Of a DNA stretch of 64,000 nt, positions 31,207-41,669 are shown in pieces; the stretch's first letter is position 1, and each line of letters begins with the position of its first letter. Under the pieces are notes generated by a model. That model was not told the DNA's origin and made no database searches. It saw only the letters and a list, made by a program, of their open reading frames with translations. Source of the DNA: Scolanthus callimorphus (lineage: Eukaryota; Cnidaria; Anthozoa; Actiniaria; Edwardsiidae). Position numbers and translations under genes: made by a program. The stretch covers positions 13,117,399 to 13,181,398 of the forward strand of contig CM066912.1 of NCBI GenBank assembly GCA_033964015.1, written 5' to 3'.

Positions 31207-33205
31207 AGATTTGCGGGGTGTTGGTGCTGTCCTTGACTTTTCTAAAACAGATTACTGATATAACAATAATAAAGTTCAGCATTGTGAGAGCTGACACTGT
31301 ATATAGTAGCACTTGATCAGAGTACGTGAGTGTTTCTTCCTTTATTTTGTATATATCTTTTCTTGTGCGCTTGAGTACATTGGAGAGTTTTTCATCGTAA
31401 AACGTATAAAATTTATCAAGGTTTTCTATGATAGTCTTGTTTATTTCTACGGGCTGGGGTATTTTTAGGGAATCGTGGTGTAAGTTCAGTGTATCCTTGT
31501 CCATAAAGTTCCATGGAGTATATTGTATAGTGTTTTTGGTAAAAATAGGCAGTGATATTGCCATAGATTTAGGACATTTGGTCAGACCAGACTTCATTCC
31601 TTGAAACGTGATATTACAGGGAAACTGGTAGATGGACAGAGGCGTGATAGTTAAACGTCCGGTGTTGGTCTTCAATATTCCACGTGAAGTACTTAAGTAG
31701 AATCGTCCGCCAAGAGGAATCAATGGATGTAAGCCATCACACGAACTTGAGGGAAGGTGGTAACGAGGGAATGACAACTTAATCTCTGAATTCCAAGGAT
31801 AGCCAAGCCAAGAAAAATTTTGTTCTGTTTGTAATATATTGGTTGGACATAAATATCCATTTTGATTCTGAAAGCATTTATCAAGGTCATCGATAGTCAC
31901 AATATATTTCGAGTATGAACATGAAATAACGGCTAAATTTTTCTTTTGTACTGGTCCTGTATAACAAGAATTGGAAATGTTAAATTTTATAGGTGTCAAG
32001 CGTTCTATTGTGCATAGCGAGTTTTGATTTTTGATCTCTGGGATAACAGCAAGTATATTAATATTGACACTATCTTTCTCATATTCCACGTCAGTCATTG
32101 GCTGACCCAAAACAGGAAGACCTTGTTTAAATGCCTCCATAGTTACTTTAAGTGATTCATCACTATCGAGCTTAGGGAGGAGTTGCGAGGTTATAAAACT
32201 TGGTAAATCTGATTTGCTTATTAAGTTTTTTTGATTAAGCTTTGTAAGAAGATTCATAATGTCCTGAATCTCGAAAAATCGTAGTAATATTGAAAAGGTT
32301 CTAGTTAGCTCTGTCAAAAACTTAGAAAGAAACTCCATTAGCAATTGTTGATCACAATGAACTTTGTTAGAAAACTTTTTTATTTCTTGTTCCCAAACTT
32401 TAAAAGTTTTATCGATCAGCTTCATATCATGTCCTAGTTCATGAAGTTTTGAATTCATACTGTCTTGTATTTTAAACATATATGTTATCTTTCCGTTAAC
32501 GACATGAACAAGATGCTGAGTTATCGTCATTGCTGATGTCATCTCCCTTAAGGTTTTCTTAAGATTTTGAACATGATTCGCTTCTCATTTCTTATTGGAA
32601 ATTGCCTCATAAATCAATCTTGGGACACCCATCATACCGCTGTAACAAGCCCAGGCAGTTCGTTTTTCTCTTCTATGTTTTTCTCTTAGCCAATGTTTTT
32701 GTTCGGGGGTAATTGTTTTACAGTTTTTATATGCCCAATGTTTGCAAATTTTAACCGAATTCCGATAGACTGTTGGACACGTCATTGTGGATCGTAAGCC
32801 AGTTTCGTAATTATACAGACGAGCGAGATAGGTAGAACATTCGATAAGTGATGAAAGTCCTGTTAACGAAAGCAATCTTTTAACTGATTTCTGTGTATTC
32901 CTGACAGACGAAAGTAATCGTTCGAAAAAGGTTGCTTTGATTACCGAACATGAATGGTTTGACATCCGTTTAACCTCTCCAGTCTCTACTAGTGGTAAAT
33001 GAGTAGTCACATGAAGAATCCGAGTGTCTTCAAAAAAAGTCAAAGGACGGGCACTGTGACTTATCAAAAGAGACGACGGGTAAAAAGTAATCTTTTCTGT
33101 TAAGGAACCAAATTGTTGATTTATGCCAAATTGAAAACAAATTAAGAAGGTAGACAAAAACAAGAAGTAGCTTGGTTTGACTATCATGATATTCAGTGTT
33201 GTCAC
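31019..33205 (-). pseudogene. Envelope-like glycoprotein gene interrupted by one stop
   Basis: The first part (32585-33205) has an N-terminal hydrophobic signal (YFLFLSTFLICFQFGI) and ends with a basic RREKR site followed by a small-residue stretch, as in class I fusion proteins cleaved by furin-like proteases. A TGA at 32585-32587 stops it. The second part (from 32542, same frame) has heptad-like helices, several cysteines, N-glycosylation sites (such as NIS, NFS, NIT) and a C-terminal membrane helix (SALTMLNFIIVISVICF) with a basic tail ending at 31019. It resembles baculovirus-F or retroviral envelope organisation in layout only; I do not recognise the family. It would let the element leave cells if intact, which is inference. 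The stop could be real, a readthrough site or a sequence error. Confidence 0.6.
32585..32587 (-). other. In-frame TGA splitting the envelope-like ORF
   Basis: The frames on either side are the same (32584 to 32542 is a whole number of codons), so this single codon is the only visible interruption. Confidence 0.8.
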
Positions 33206-33602
33206 TCTTTGCCTGTAAGTAAACAGAAGAGGAATTTATTGATGTCAGACAAAACAGGACTATATTTCAAAAACAATTACTTTCTTCTAAAAATCTCCGC
33301 CGTAATTTTCTATTTTTACTATATATGCAAACATGTCTAGGAACATGGCGGCATGAGCGTACAACATGACAAACATGATAATCGATTTGAGTTTTCCTTG
33401 TCTTGAGATCCTTCAATGTAATTTACTTGACCTAATTCAACTAAACAAGGTGAGATCAATGTTGTTTTTAGACAATTGATATATTAGGAAAATTAACTAC
33501 ACTCTTTTAGGAAGAATTTCAAAAGCTAATATTGGTAGTTTTAGAAACAAAACAATTCAAGGTTGTCATTTCTAGACAACTGTGGAAAAATTGCTAGATG
33601 AC
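33206..33602 (-). other. Non-coding stretch between chromodomain ORF and envelope-like gene
   Basis: About 400 bp without a useful frame. It could hold a splice acceptor for a subgenomic envelope mRNA; pyrimidine-rich text followed by AG occurs on the element strand but I cannot pick one site. Confidence 0.4.
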
Positions 33603-33899
33603 TCAATTGTTTTTCTGAAAGTTTTGAATCAATCTTTTGTCTAAAATATTTTTAGCCGGTTCCCATGTTTGTGAACGGTCAGCCCATAAGACTAAGTATT
33701 CGATTCGTCTACCGCGCTTTCTCTTGTTCAACAGTTTTATGGCTTGAAAAATGGAATCATCGTCATTATTTTGAGTGCTAAAATTTGGTAAGACAGAAGT
33801 ACTGTGTCCCTTTACTGTCTCTGAAGTACTAGGCTTTTTGTTACCATTTGTTCCATTGGAGCTAACATTTGATTTGCTTTTCTGAATTTTAGAATTCAT
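33603..33899 (-). CDS. Chromodomain ORF
   Basis: 98 residues. A Ser/Lys/Asn-rich N-terminus is followed by a chromodomain (FQAIKLLNKRKRGRRIEYLV, then LWADRSQTWEPAKNIL and IQNFQ). Aromatic residues of the methyl-lysine cage are partly kept (Y, W and W). Chromodomains at the end of Ty3-type pol direct integration to marked chromatin. Here it is not fused to integrase: its ATG overlaps the pol stop as ATGA (33896-33899), so it is made either by re-initiation or by a frame change. That is unusual for this group. Confidence 0.75.
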   Translation of the reverse strand: MNSKIQKSKSNVSSNGTNGNKKPSTSETVKGHSTSVLPNFSTQNNDDDSIFQAIKLLNKRKRGRRIEYLVLWADRSQTWEPAKNILDKRLIQNFQKNN

Positions 33900-36800
33900 C
33901 TTTTTGTTTTTGGAACTGCTCCAGCTTGTTTAAACTTCTCTTTTTGTGTTTTGGTTTTTTCACGTTCCTGTGTCGGCACTGTTGTTGACGTTTTTTCTTT
34001 CGCTTTTTCAAAACTATCATCAGGGATATCTGAAAAATCTAGACCAAAACCTTCAGTAGTATTTTCTGGTGGTAAAATCGGTCTCTCGTCTGGGTCAAAA
34101 CATTTTTTCATCCGATTTACATGCACTGCAAATTTCGCTTTTCTGTTGTTCACATCACGAACGTAGTAGTTTACTTGATTGAATTTTTCAACGATTCTAA
34201 ATGGTCCATGCCACATGTGCAACAATTTCTTTGCCAATCTTTTCTTTGTAGCAGGAGTATATACCCAAACTTTCTCTCCTACTTGAAATTCACGGTGTTT
34301 ACTTTTCTTGTCATAGTAGAATTTTGCTTTTTGATGTGCTCGTTGAGTATTTTCTATAGCAATTTTACGAGCTTGCTCGACATTTTCGACAACTCGTTTC
34401 CTATGTTCTTCTACAGACGTGGATAGTTCTGAACTATCTAGAGTTAGGTATTTACTGTCTATCACCAGATTAGGCTCATAACCAAAAAGTAGATAATGCG
34501 GGCTCTCATTACAGCTCTCGTGTGGGCTTGTTCTATAGGCATGTAAAACTGCAGGGATATATTCATCCCAGTCCGTATGAGAACTATTAACATACATAGA
34601 TAAACTTTGTATCAGTGTACCATTGAATTTTTCAACCAGACCGTCTGTCTGTGGATGATAACTTGAGGTATTAACTTTACGAATTTCAAATATTCGACAA
34701 ATTTCTTTAATCAAATTGCTCATGAAATTTTTCCCTCGGTCTGTTAATAATTCTCTTGGAGCAGTGTAACGGAATACTATTTCCCGCACAAAAATGTCTG
34801 CTATTGTTGAAGCTTCCATATTAGGCATTGCAAAGGCTTCTGGGAATTTTGTCAAGTAATCTGATATGACGAGTATAAACATATTGCCCTTTTTAGTCTT
34901 AGGCAGGGGACCAATTATGTCCATTGCACATTTTTGCCAAGGTGTGGTTACAGGTTCTGAAAGACACATCGGTTCTTTCAAATGAGTTTTAGGGCTTTTA
35001 CGCATAGAGCAGTCTACGCACGATTTGCACCAATGCTCTGTGTCTTTAAAAATTCCAGGCCACCAATAATGACGGCGCAATTTACCAAATGTCTTGTTTA
35101 TCCCAAAATGAGCTCCTACAATATGATCATGGACGTTCGAAAGCAATTCATATCTGAAGGACTCCGGAACTACTAATTGTGAAATAATTTCCTTATTTTG
35201 TTGTTTATTTTTTCGATCTAAGTGGTAAAGGAGTTTGTCCTCTCCTATGTAGAAACAATCTGCAGATAATAACAATTCTCTAGCTAGTTTATTATCACTA
35301 GGTAATTCGCCGGTTTCTAAGTAAACAATAATGTCTGAAAGTTTTCGGTCTTTCCTTTGTTGCTCATAAATTTTATCAGCTTCTGGGGCTTTTGATATGG
35401 AATAAAGTTCACACTTTTCATAGGCGCGTCGGCTTAGAGAGTCAGCGGCCGAATTTTGTTTAGCATTTCGGTAGACGATATCAAAATCATATTGCTGAAT
35501 TAGCATTGACCAACGTGCTAGACGTCCTACAGGATCTTTTATAGACATAAGCCATTTTAAAGCGTTGTGATCGGTATGAACTGTAAATTTCCGTCCGCTT
35601 AGGTACGCTGAATATTTCTTTATTCCTTCAATTACCGCAATGCATTCTCTTTCGGTAGTTGTGTAATTTGCTTCACATTTGTTCAGTGCACGGCCATTAT
35701 AAGCGATAACAGCTTCTTTTCCATCATCACTAAATTGCGACAGAGTCATTCCTACACCAGTTGAAGAAGCATCGGTTATCAAATGGAACGCTTTAGAAAA
35801 ATCTGGAAATACTAAGATTGGGGCCGAAACAAGCGCATTCTTGAGTTTTTCAAATGCTTGTTGGCAATCATGGGTCCATTTGAATCTCACATGTTTTCTT
35901 GTCAAGTTGTTCATAGGCTCTGCAATGACGTGAAAATTCTTTATAAATTTCCTGTAGTAGTTACATAGGCCTAAGAAACCTCTCAATTCTTTGACATTAG
36001 TAGGAACGGGAAATTCTGTGACTGCTTTAATCTTACTTGAACACGGTTTAATTCCATCTGGAGTCACAATATGGCCAAGATATTTCAATTCCTGTTTGGC
36101 AAACACACACTTCTTTGGATTCAATTTCAGATTTGCATCCCGCATTCTAACAAAAACTTCCTCAAGATGTCTGAGATGATCTTCCGGAGTCTTAGAGAAT
36201 ATAATAATATCATCAATGTAAATTAATGCACTTTTATATTCCAATCCTCTGAGGATATGTTCCATGAGTCTTTGAAATGTGGCTGGTGAATTACACAATC
36301 CGAACGGCAAAACTTGAAACTGATAAAGTCCGTTGTTGGTTACAAAAGCTGTCTTTTCACGAGAAGATTGTTCTACTTCTATCTGCCAATAGCCACTTTT
36401 CATGTCGAGACTTGTGAAATATTGACTTCCAGATAGACTGTCAAGTACATCCGATATCACGGGGATCGGGTAAGAGTCCTTCTTAGAAACGGAGTTAAGT
36501 TTCCGGAAGTCAACACAAAATCTCATTGTGCCATCCGCCTTTTTTGCCAAAACAACGGGAGAGGCCCAAGGAGAAACCGAAGGCTCAATAACATTATGCT
36601 CAAGCATGTCTTTTAACTGTTTTTCGATTTCTGCACGACTGTCAGGATTAGTTCTATACGGTCTTTGCTTGATAGGATTATTATCCCCAGTATCGATTTT
36701 GTGCTGTATAATCGAGCTTCTACCAAGATCCTTAATAGTCGAGGCAAAACAATCTTTGTACTGACTTAGCAAGTGTTTCAAATTTTCTTTGTTTTCCCCA

Positions 36801-37204
36801 GTAAAAGCACAATTTGAAATGTCTGGTAGTTTTGATGAATCCGTTACATTGTTATCCGAATCGTCATCCTTTCCGATTTTCTCTGTTGTTTTTCCAAGTT
36901 CAAAAGTTTGAAACTCATCGTCTTTCAATATGGTTAAAGAAGCTAGTTTTGTCCCTGGATAGATGTTTACACTCTTTGAATTCGGGTTTATTAACCTTAG
37001 AGGAACAATTTTCTCATCATTGATAGTCACGAGCTCAGAGGCACCTACAATGCTAAGTTTTTCTGGAAGTTCATTTCTACAAGTAACTAAACCAACTGAA
37101 TTCGTCGGGGGAATCCCATCAACTTTTGCGGGTAAAATTGTTTCAGAATGACCCGGTAATGAAAAACAATCTTCTGAAAAAAACGACAAATGCATTGCTT
37201 TCAC
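33896..37204 (-). CDS. pol: Pol: reverse transcriptase, RNase H and integrase
   Basis: Intact 1102-residue frame. RT motifs: FCVDFRKLN (~229), SLDMKSGYWQI (~265), VLPFGLCNSPATFQRLM (~298) and the catalytic YIDD (329-332). RNase H begins FHLITDASSTGVG (~474) and includes a TDHNALKWL stretch (~545). The integrase zinc region is H694/H698 with C725, C728 and C731. The core has D762 (AMDIIGPL), D822 (LLTDRGKNF) and E858 (GLVEKFNGTL), followed by a GPY/F-type module (VWVYTP, HMWHGPFRIV). All catalytic residues are present. Its 5' end overlaps the protease frame by 62 bp in another frame, so it is probably expressed by frameshifting. It reverse transcribes and integrates the element. Confidence 0.95.
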   Translation of the reverse strand: MKAMHLSFFSEDCFSLPGHSETILPAKVDGIPPTNSVGLVTCRNELPEKLSIVGASELVTINDEKIVPLRLINPNSKSVNIYPGTKLASLTILKDDEFQTFELGKTTEKIGKDDDSDNNVTDSSKLPDISNCAFTGENKENLKHLLSQYKDCFASTIKDLGRSSIIQHKIDTGDNNPIKQRPYRTNPDSRAEIEKQLKDMLEHNVIEPSVSPWASPVVLAKKADGTMRFCVDFRKLNSVSKKDSYPIPVISDVLDSLSGSQYFTSLDMKSGYWQIEVEQSSREKTAFVTNNGLYQFQVLPFGLCNSPATFQRLMEHILRGLEYKSALIYIDDIIIFSKTPEDHLRHLEEVFVRMRDANLKLNPKKCVFAKQELKYLGHIVTPDGIKPCSSKIKAVTEFPVPTNVKELRGFLGLCNYYRKFIKNFHVIAEPMNNLTRKHVRFKWTHDCQQAFEKLKNALVSAPILVFPDFSKAFHLITDASSTGVGMTLSQFSDDGKEAVIAYNGRALNKCEANYTTTERECIAVIEGIKKYSAYLSGRKFTVHTDHNALKWLMSIKDPVGRLARWSMLIQQYDFDIVYRNAKQNSAADSLSRRAYEKCELYSISKAPEADKIYEQQRKDRKLSDIIVYLETGELPSDNKLARELLLSADCFYIGEDKLLYHLDRKNKQQNKEIISQLVVPESFRYELLSNVHDHIVGAHFGINKTFGKLRRHYWWPGIFKDTEHWCKSCVDCSMRKSPKTHLKEPMCLSEPVTTPWQKCAMDIIGPLPKTKKGNMFILVISDYLTKFPEAFAMPNMEASTIADIFVREIVFRYTAPRELLTDRGKNFMSNLIKEICRIFEIRKVNTSSYHPQTDGLVEKFNGTLIQSLSMYVNSSHTDWDEYIPAVLHAYRTSPHESCNESPHYLLFGYEPNLVIDSKYLTLDSSELSTSVEEHRKRVVENVEQARKIAIENTQRAHQKAKFYYDKKSKHREFQVGEKVWVYTPATKKRLAKKLLHMWHGPFRIVEKFNQVNYYVRDVNNRKAKFAVHVNRMKKCFDPDERPILPPENTTEGFGLDFSDIPDDSFEKAKEKTSTTVPTQEREKTKTQKEKFKQAGAVPKTKR

Positions 37205-38276
37205 AAAAATCCAGATTCTGTTCGTTGTGGAAAGCGAATTCTCTTTGCATCACGTTTAACGAAATCGTGGAGTTACAGAAATTGATATTTGCTTGGTATT
37301 CTGCAAGAAAATCTTTACCCAGAATTGCGCCATATGACAAATCGTTTATTACATAAAAAGGAAAAGAGAAATGATTGTCTCGTAGTTTGAAATGCAAAAC
37401 TATCTTTGCCACAATATCTAAAGATTGTCCATTTACTGTTTTGACTGAAGGCAAATCTGTCTCTAGAGTATGAAATTGCTGTCGATCTAATGTGTGAAAA
37501 ACAGTTTGACTAATCGCGGAAATAGCTGCTCCACTATCAATAAGAAAACTTGTATCGCTGTTTTCGCCGATTTTTCCTTGGATTGATAAGGCTTTTAAGT
37601 CAATTGGAAACGTAACTGCATATTTTGAATCAGTAGTTATCACTTCATATTTGTTTAATTCAGGCTCATCTTTGTTTTCGTACATTTTTGTAGTATTTAT
37701 ACTGAAGGTTTCTTGTTTTTCATTTTCTGTCTGATCGCGATTCTTACTATTTTGACTTATGAATGCATCATTGTACTCAATTTCTCTTGTTGTGTCAATT
37801 TGTTTCATATTCGCTGAAATTTGTTCTGAACCTGTTTGAATTTCAGATTTTTCTTCTTTCTCATTAATTTCATTTTCATGTTCATTGTATTTATGTTCAT
37901 TTTGTTTTAATACCGGTATTGAATCTTGAATATTTCTCGAACAACTGATTGTTTTTTCTTCAAAGATTTCGATATTTTTGGTACTTACGGTCGAAGGCGT
38001 CCCCTCAAGTGTATTTCCCAAAAACTCGATTTCCTCTATTATGACGTCATTTGTTTCTTCAACAATATCTTGCGCAGGAATTTCGTTTTCGTAGACAACA
38101 AAATATATTTGATTCTCTTTAGTAATTTGCTTTGACACATGTTTTGGTTCGCTGTTTGAAATTTTAGAAGTATTGACTGAATTTGCAGTTGTTATACGTT
38201 CCCTTGTGGCTGAAAACTTTGCTGATTGTTTTATGGCTTGTTCGCATTTATCGTTTTGATTAGTGGCCCCCATCAC
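37143..38276 (-). CDS. Retroviral-type aspartic protease with long N-terminal extension
   Basis: 377 residues. The first 220 or so are acidic and low complexity (many Glu, Asn, Ser, for example EIEFLGNTLEG and NEKEEKSEIQTGSEQ). The protease follows: FLIDSGAAISAISQTVF has the catalytic DSG, and later YGAILGKDFLAEYQANINF fits the GxDxL flap-end motif. It cuts the gag and pol polyproteins. It sits between gag and RT in a frame different from both, with a gap of 38 nt to the gag stop and a 62-bp overlap with pol. Confidence 0.85.
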   Translation of the reverse strand: MMGATNQNDKCEQAIKQSAKFSATRERITTANSVNTSKISNSEPKHVSKQITKENQIYFVVYENEIPAQDIVEETNDVIIEEIEFLGNTLEGTPSTVSTKNIEIFEEKTISCSRNIQDSIPVLKQNEHKYNEHENEINEKEEKSEIQTGSEQISANMKQIDTTREIEYNDAFISQNSKNRDQTENEKQETFSINTTKMYENKDEPELNKYEVITTDSKYAVTFPIDLKALSIQGKIGENSDTSFLIDSGAAISAISQTVFHTLDRQQFHTLETDLPSVKTVNGQSLDIVAKIVLHFKLRDNHFSFPFYVINDLSYGAILGKDFLAEYQANINFCNSTISLNVMQREFAFHNEQNLDFCESNAFVVFFRRLFFITGSF

Positions 38277-38314
38277 GCTGATTCTAGAGTTTGCATTCGA
38301 GACAGGGGCCTTCC

Positions 38315-39748
38315 TTAGTTTCCCTGGGTGGGATAAGGCCGATTTTGATTTTCAGAACGAATGGCTTGAAAACTCTGGGGAGGGAGTCTGGGGTCCCTTT
38401 GATATTGACTGCGATTTCCTTGGTTTTTTCGTCTGCAGTTATAATAGGTGTGCCCGTAAATACCACAATAGTTACAAAAGGGGCGTCCTTGTACACTTCT
38501 TTGTCCCCTGTAGAAAGTTCCTCGAGATTGTGGCCGAAAAGCTTGGGCCCGGGGATTAAGCTGACCTCCCATTTGCTTTTTAACTTCTTGTCTGATCATT
38601 TCTTGCATGTCCATGTTTTGGTTTTCGTATTGAAAGTTAGCCTGTCTTTGACTGGCTTGACCATAAGTAGGTCTTTCCTCGCGAATTGCAGCAGCTATTG
38701 GCTGTGAATTACCCTGAGAAAACATCAACCCTTTTAGTTGCCCCATAATTTCTTGTGTAATTTGCTTAGTATCAATGACAGGGGCAGCTGAACGCTGAGC
38801 TATGCTGTCTTTTAGCATTGCGTAATTTTCTGCCTTTTCAAAAGTATCAGGTTCCCTTAATACAACGTATTCCTTAATTTCATCTTTCAAACCATCGACA
38901 AAGTAATGCAGCCATTCAGATTTTGGTAAATTCAACCTTATGCATTGCTGACGGATGTCCGTAACGTACTCGGAAAGTGGCTCGTTTGGCTTTTGCTTTC
39001 TTTTGCTTAGCATTTGTCTTAGGCGCCAGTGAGAGGCACTCGACGCAAATTGTTCTTTCAATTTTTCTATGATTTCGTGAATTGTTAAACTTTCCTTATC
39101 CTTGAGTGAATTAAACCAAGCCAAGGCATTTCCTTTTAGGCACAAAGGCAAGCCTTGAGCTTGTTTTTCTTCCGTCCAATTACAAAAGATAGACATTTGG
39201 AGAAAACTGGTGATAAATTCAGAAACATCTTCCTTCTGCTCACCCTTGAAAATAGGTGTAGTAAACATTCCCTTTAGGCTAACGGCGTCTAGGTAAGAAT
39301 TTTGTATCTGAGCGATCATTCTTTCTTTTTCTTCATTTATTGCCCTGAGACTTTCGAATTCGTCGTCAAAATGATCTTTCATTTCTCTGATAGCCGAAAC
39401 AACACCGGGAGAAGACATACTCGCAGAATCAGGAAACGCAACAGCTTGTTCAATTGATTGCATATTTGAAGGATGATTTTCAGTTTCGATTTGTTCCGGC
39501 GTTTCTGCGCGAGAACAACAATTTTGATCAGAAAGTTCTTCTGCTTCGCTATGACTATCTGAGAAACTATCGTCTTGCGAGAAATCTGAAAATTCTACTT
39601 CAGTGCTGACTGAAAGCTGTTCGTAATTCTCAGGTAAAGGAGGTCTAGGCGGAGGATTTTCTTCAGCAATTACTGTTGGATTACTTAAAGAGGGAGTAAA
39701 AAATTCGCTGTTATCTGCTATTCGGGTTGACTGCCGCGAAGGAGTCAA
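38315..39748 (-). CDS. gag: Gag with CCHC zinc knuckle
   Basis: 477 residues, intact. An acidic Ser/Glu-rich N-terminus is followed by the capsid-like retrotransposon gag domain (TPIFKGEQKEDVSEFITSFL, ALAWFNSLKDKESLTIHEII, EYVTDIRQQCIRLNLP), the pattern of Ty3-type capsids. A Gln-rich linker leads to an RG-rich stretch and one CCHC knuckle (CNYCGIYGHTYYNC) near residue 430 for RNA binding. A 14-bp palindrome lies in its leader at 39847-39860. Confidence 0.9.
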   Translation of the reverse strand: MTPSRQSTRIADNSEFFTPSLSNPTVIAEENPPPRPPLPENYEQLSVSTEVEFSDFSQDDSFSDSHSEAEELSDQNCCSRAETPEQIETENHPSNMQSIEQAVAFPDSASMSSPGVVSAIREMKDHFDDEFESLRAINEEKERMIAQIQNSYLDAVSLKGMFTTPIFKGEQKEDVSEFITSFLQMSIFCNWTEEKQAQGLPLCLKGNALAWFNSLKDKESLTIHEIIEKLKEQFASSASHWRLRQMLSKRKQKPNEPLSEYVTDIRQQCIRLNLPKSEWLHYFVDGLKDEIKEYVVLREPDTFEKAENYAMLKDSIAQRSAAPVIDTKQITQEIMGQLKGLMFSQGNSQPIAAAIREERPTYGQASQRQANFQYENQNMDMQEMIRQEVKKQMGGQLNPRAQAFRPQSRGTFYRGQRSVQGRPFCNYCGIYGHTYYNCRRKNQGNRSQYQRDPRLPPQSFQAIRSENQNRPYPTQGN

Positions 39749-39846
39749 CGCCCTAATTCTTTTTAAAATTCCCGAACTTACTCGCTTTGGGGCTGCAATT
39801 TCTTTACTACTAGTTTTAGAACTCTCGCCAACTTCTTCCCTGGCTG

Positions 39847-39860
39847 CCTGGCTAGCCAGG
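39847..39860 (-). promoter_or_regulatory. Perfect palindrome CCTGGCTAGCCAGG in the gag leader
   Basis: About 100 nt upstream of the gag start, between primer binding site and gag. GC-rich self-complementary loops in this place act as RNA dimer initiation sites in retroviruses. This role here is only inferred from position. Confidence 0.45.
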
Positions 39861-40064
39861 GCTTTAGCCTTACTCCTAGTTACCGGCAGCTTGAAAACTT
39901 TACGAATACATACATTGAAAATTAAGGATTGATTTATATTAGTAATTTATATTTCTTTTATACGAAAAAAATTTGGCTGGCTATCTCAGAATTCAGAACA
40001 AGCCGTCAATACCGACACCAGCCACACTAACCTTGAGTTCTCCACCAGTTCATTAAGCCGAAGA

Positions 40065-40082
40065 TTATGGGTTCTCCACCAG
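40065..40082 (-). promoter_or_regulatory. Primer binding site
   Basis: Directly after the 5' LTR on the element strand the sequence reads CTGGTGGAGAACCCATAA. A TGG near the LTR edge is what pairs with the 3' CCA of a tRNA. I do not name the tRNA. Confidence 0.6.
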
Positions 40083-40563
40083 TGTAACGAGGAGGTACCA
40101 GTAATCGGGATCTTTCTTGATTATGACTTTTACTTTAATTTCAACTTTGGCTCAACTACCACTACTTTTACAATAATGGTAGCCCTTTTTATAGGATTCA
40201 ACCCAGGATGGTTCTCACGGTTTCAAGTGTTTACGCCCAGTTGACGAAGGAACTCTTCGTCAACAGGACCTTATTAGGTAAAACTAAAGAAGCACGACTA
40301 TTTAATCTGATTTACGCATGCGAAGAAAGCGTGGGAAAACTACGGTTTACATTTGGATAAAATCTCTTAAAAATGTGCTGAACTAGGACAGTTTGATTGC
40401 CGTGAGAACTTCCTCTGAGTTGAATCCTTTACAAACATGTTTACCTACAAGGGTGACGTAAGGGGAGTTCCCTACAACATTCTCTTAGGCGAGACTACAA
40501 AACTAACTCTGAAATGTTCTCATTGTGAGACTACAAAGAAATCCTAAAACTAGCTTCGTAACA
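40083..40563 (-). repeat. 5' LTR (481 bp)
   Basis: Equal in length to the other LTR, and no difference was seen on reading both. It is followed on the plus strand by GTAC, the target duplication. Confidence 0.95.
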
Positions 40564-40567
40564 GTAC

Positions 40568-41660
40568 TTACTTGAATTTATATAGTAGCTTCCGTTGCGC
40601 ACTCAGGGATGATAACGTTGGCTTGGGACCTGTTTTGGGCGTAGAAGTAGAACTGGTGGACGGCACAAATTTGCTTTCAATTTAAGTGTTTTCCCGAACG
40701 TTAGGTTGAGTTTTCTGAAGATCTCACCCTCTTCGTCTTTATGGAATAGCACAGCCAACCCTTTTCCATCTATGTCTTCAGGTTAAAAAAAAAAACATCA
40801 AAACGCGCTCATAGAAGAAAGCCTTGATGCCTTATTTCACTTTTTCACTGTGAAACCATGCGGACTTTTTGGCGCCAAATCTAACGTCGAACTCCCTCGC
40901 GTAGAATATGGCGGTGATTACATGAGACCGGTACGCACTCAGAGCGATCTGTTTAACCGAAGTTAAGTACAAAAAGCAAATCCAGATAGTTATTGTTTTC
41001 CTTTTTTTATTAACTCTAGCTTTAGCTACTAATATATCTAGTTAAAGTTAACAAAGCAACACGGCACGTATTAGTAAGCTTACTACTTTTGCCTTTGGGC
41101 TAGGCGACCCTAGATTACCGAGATTACAAAAAACAAAACCATGGCGAAACGTAAACAAATAACCTAAGTCTGATGCAAAACGGAAGAACGAAAAGTCGTA
41201 AAATCGATATTTTGACGCTTTATTGCATGTTGAGCGAACTTACCTCTAACGTTTTGAGCTATTTCATCAAGTTCAAACACGAACAAACGATGCTACTTGT
41301 TCCACATTCCAACATTCTATTGGCCCGGAGGCTTCTTCTTCGTCGATAGCGGGCTCTCTTCTTTGTCCATCCATCATTGAAAGCGAATCTTACCGAAGGA
41401 TAGTTTTAAATCTGTCTCTAGAGCTTGGAAATCAAACCCAACCGGCCGAAAGATGGTGAATTATGTTTGGCTTGGAAAGGAGAAACGCGCCAAAAGCTCT
41501 CAAACAGTCTAGTTGCTGATTGGCCGAAATGAGTCACGTGCCTTCCATAGCGTGAGAAAAAACACGAAGCCAGGGTGTGGGAAAAATCAAACGCGGACAA
41601 AATAAAATGGGAAATTGAGTGAGCAAAAGATGATTGGATGATTTTTGTTTTAAGGAAAAG
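40568..41660. other. Spacer between the LTR element and the TIR transposon
   Basis: No gene identified. It is somewhat richer in GC, with short frames on both strands (such as 41418-41600 minus). TTCTCCATG at 41661-41669 is the target duplication of the next element. Confidence 0.4.
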
Positions 41661-41669
41661 TTCTCCATG
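41661..41669. repeat. Left 9-bp target site duplication TTCTCCATG
   Basis: Repeated exactly at 52888-52896, immediately outside the two inverted repeats. Confidence 0.93.

Larger units (their letters stand above)
29885..40563 (-). mobile_element. Ty3-type LTR retrotransposon with chromodomain and envelope-like ORFs
   Basis: Two 481-bp LTRs (29885-30365 and 40083-40563) flank about 9.7 kb. GTAC lies outside each end (29881-29884, 40564-40567), or AGTAC if the final LTR base is counted. Order in the direction of transcription is gag, protease, reverse transcriptase-RNase H-integrase, a separate chromodomain ORF, a two-part envelope-like ORF and an accessory ORF. The long pol frame is open, the LTRs look the same by eye, and the target duplication is intact, so the insertion is recent. 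One stop codon splits the envelope-like gene. Confidence 0.95.

Noticed and set aside
33951..37151. Several plus-strand frames within the LTR element
   Set aside because: Antisense shadows of the intact pol frame.
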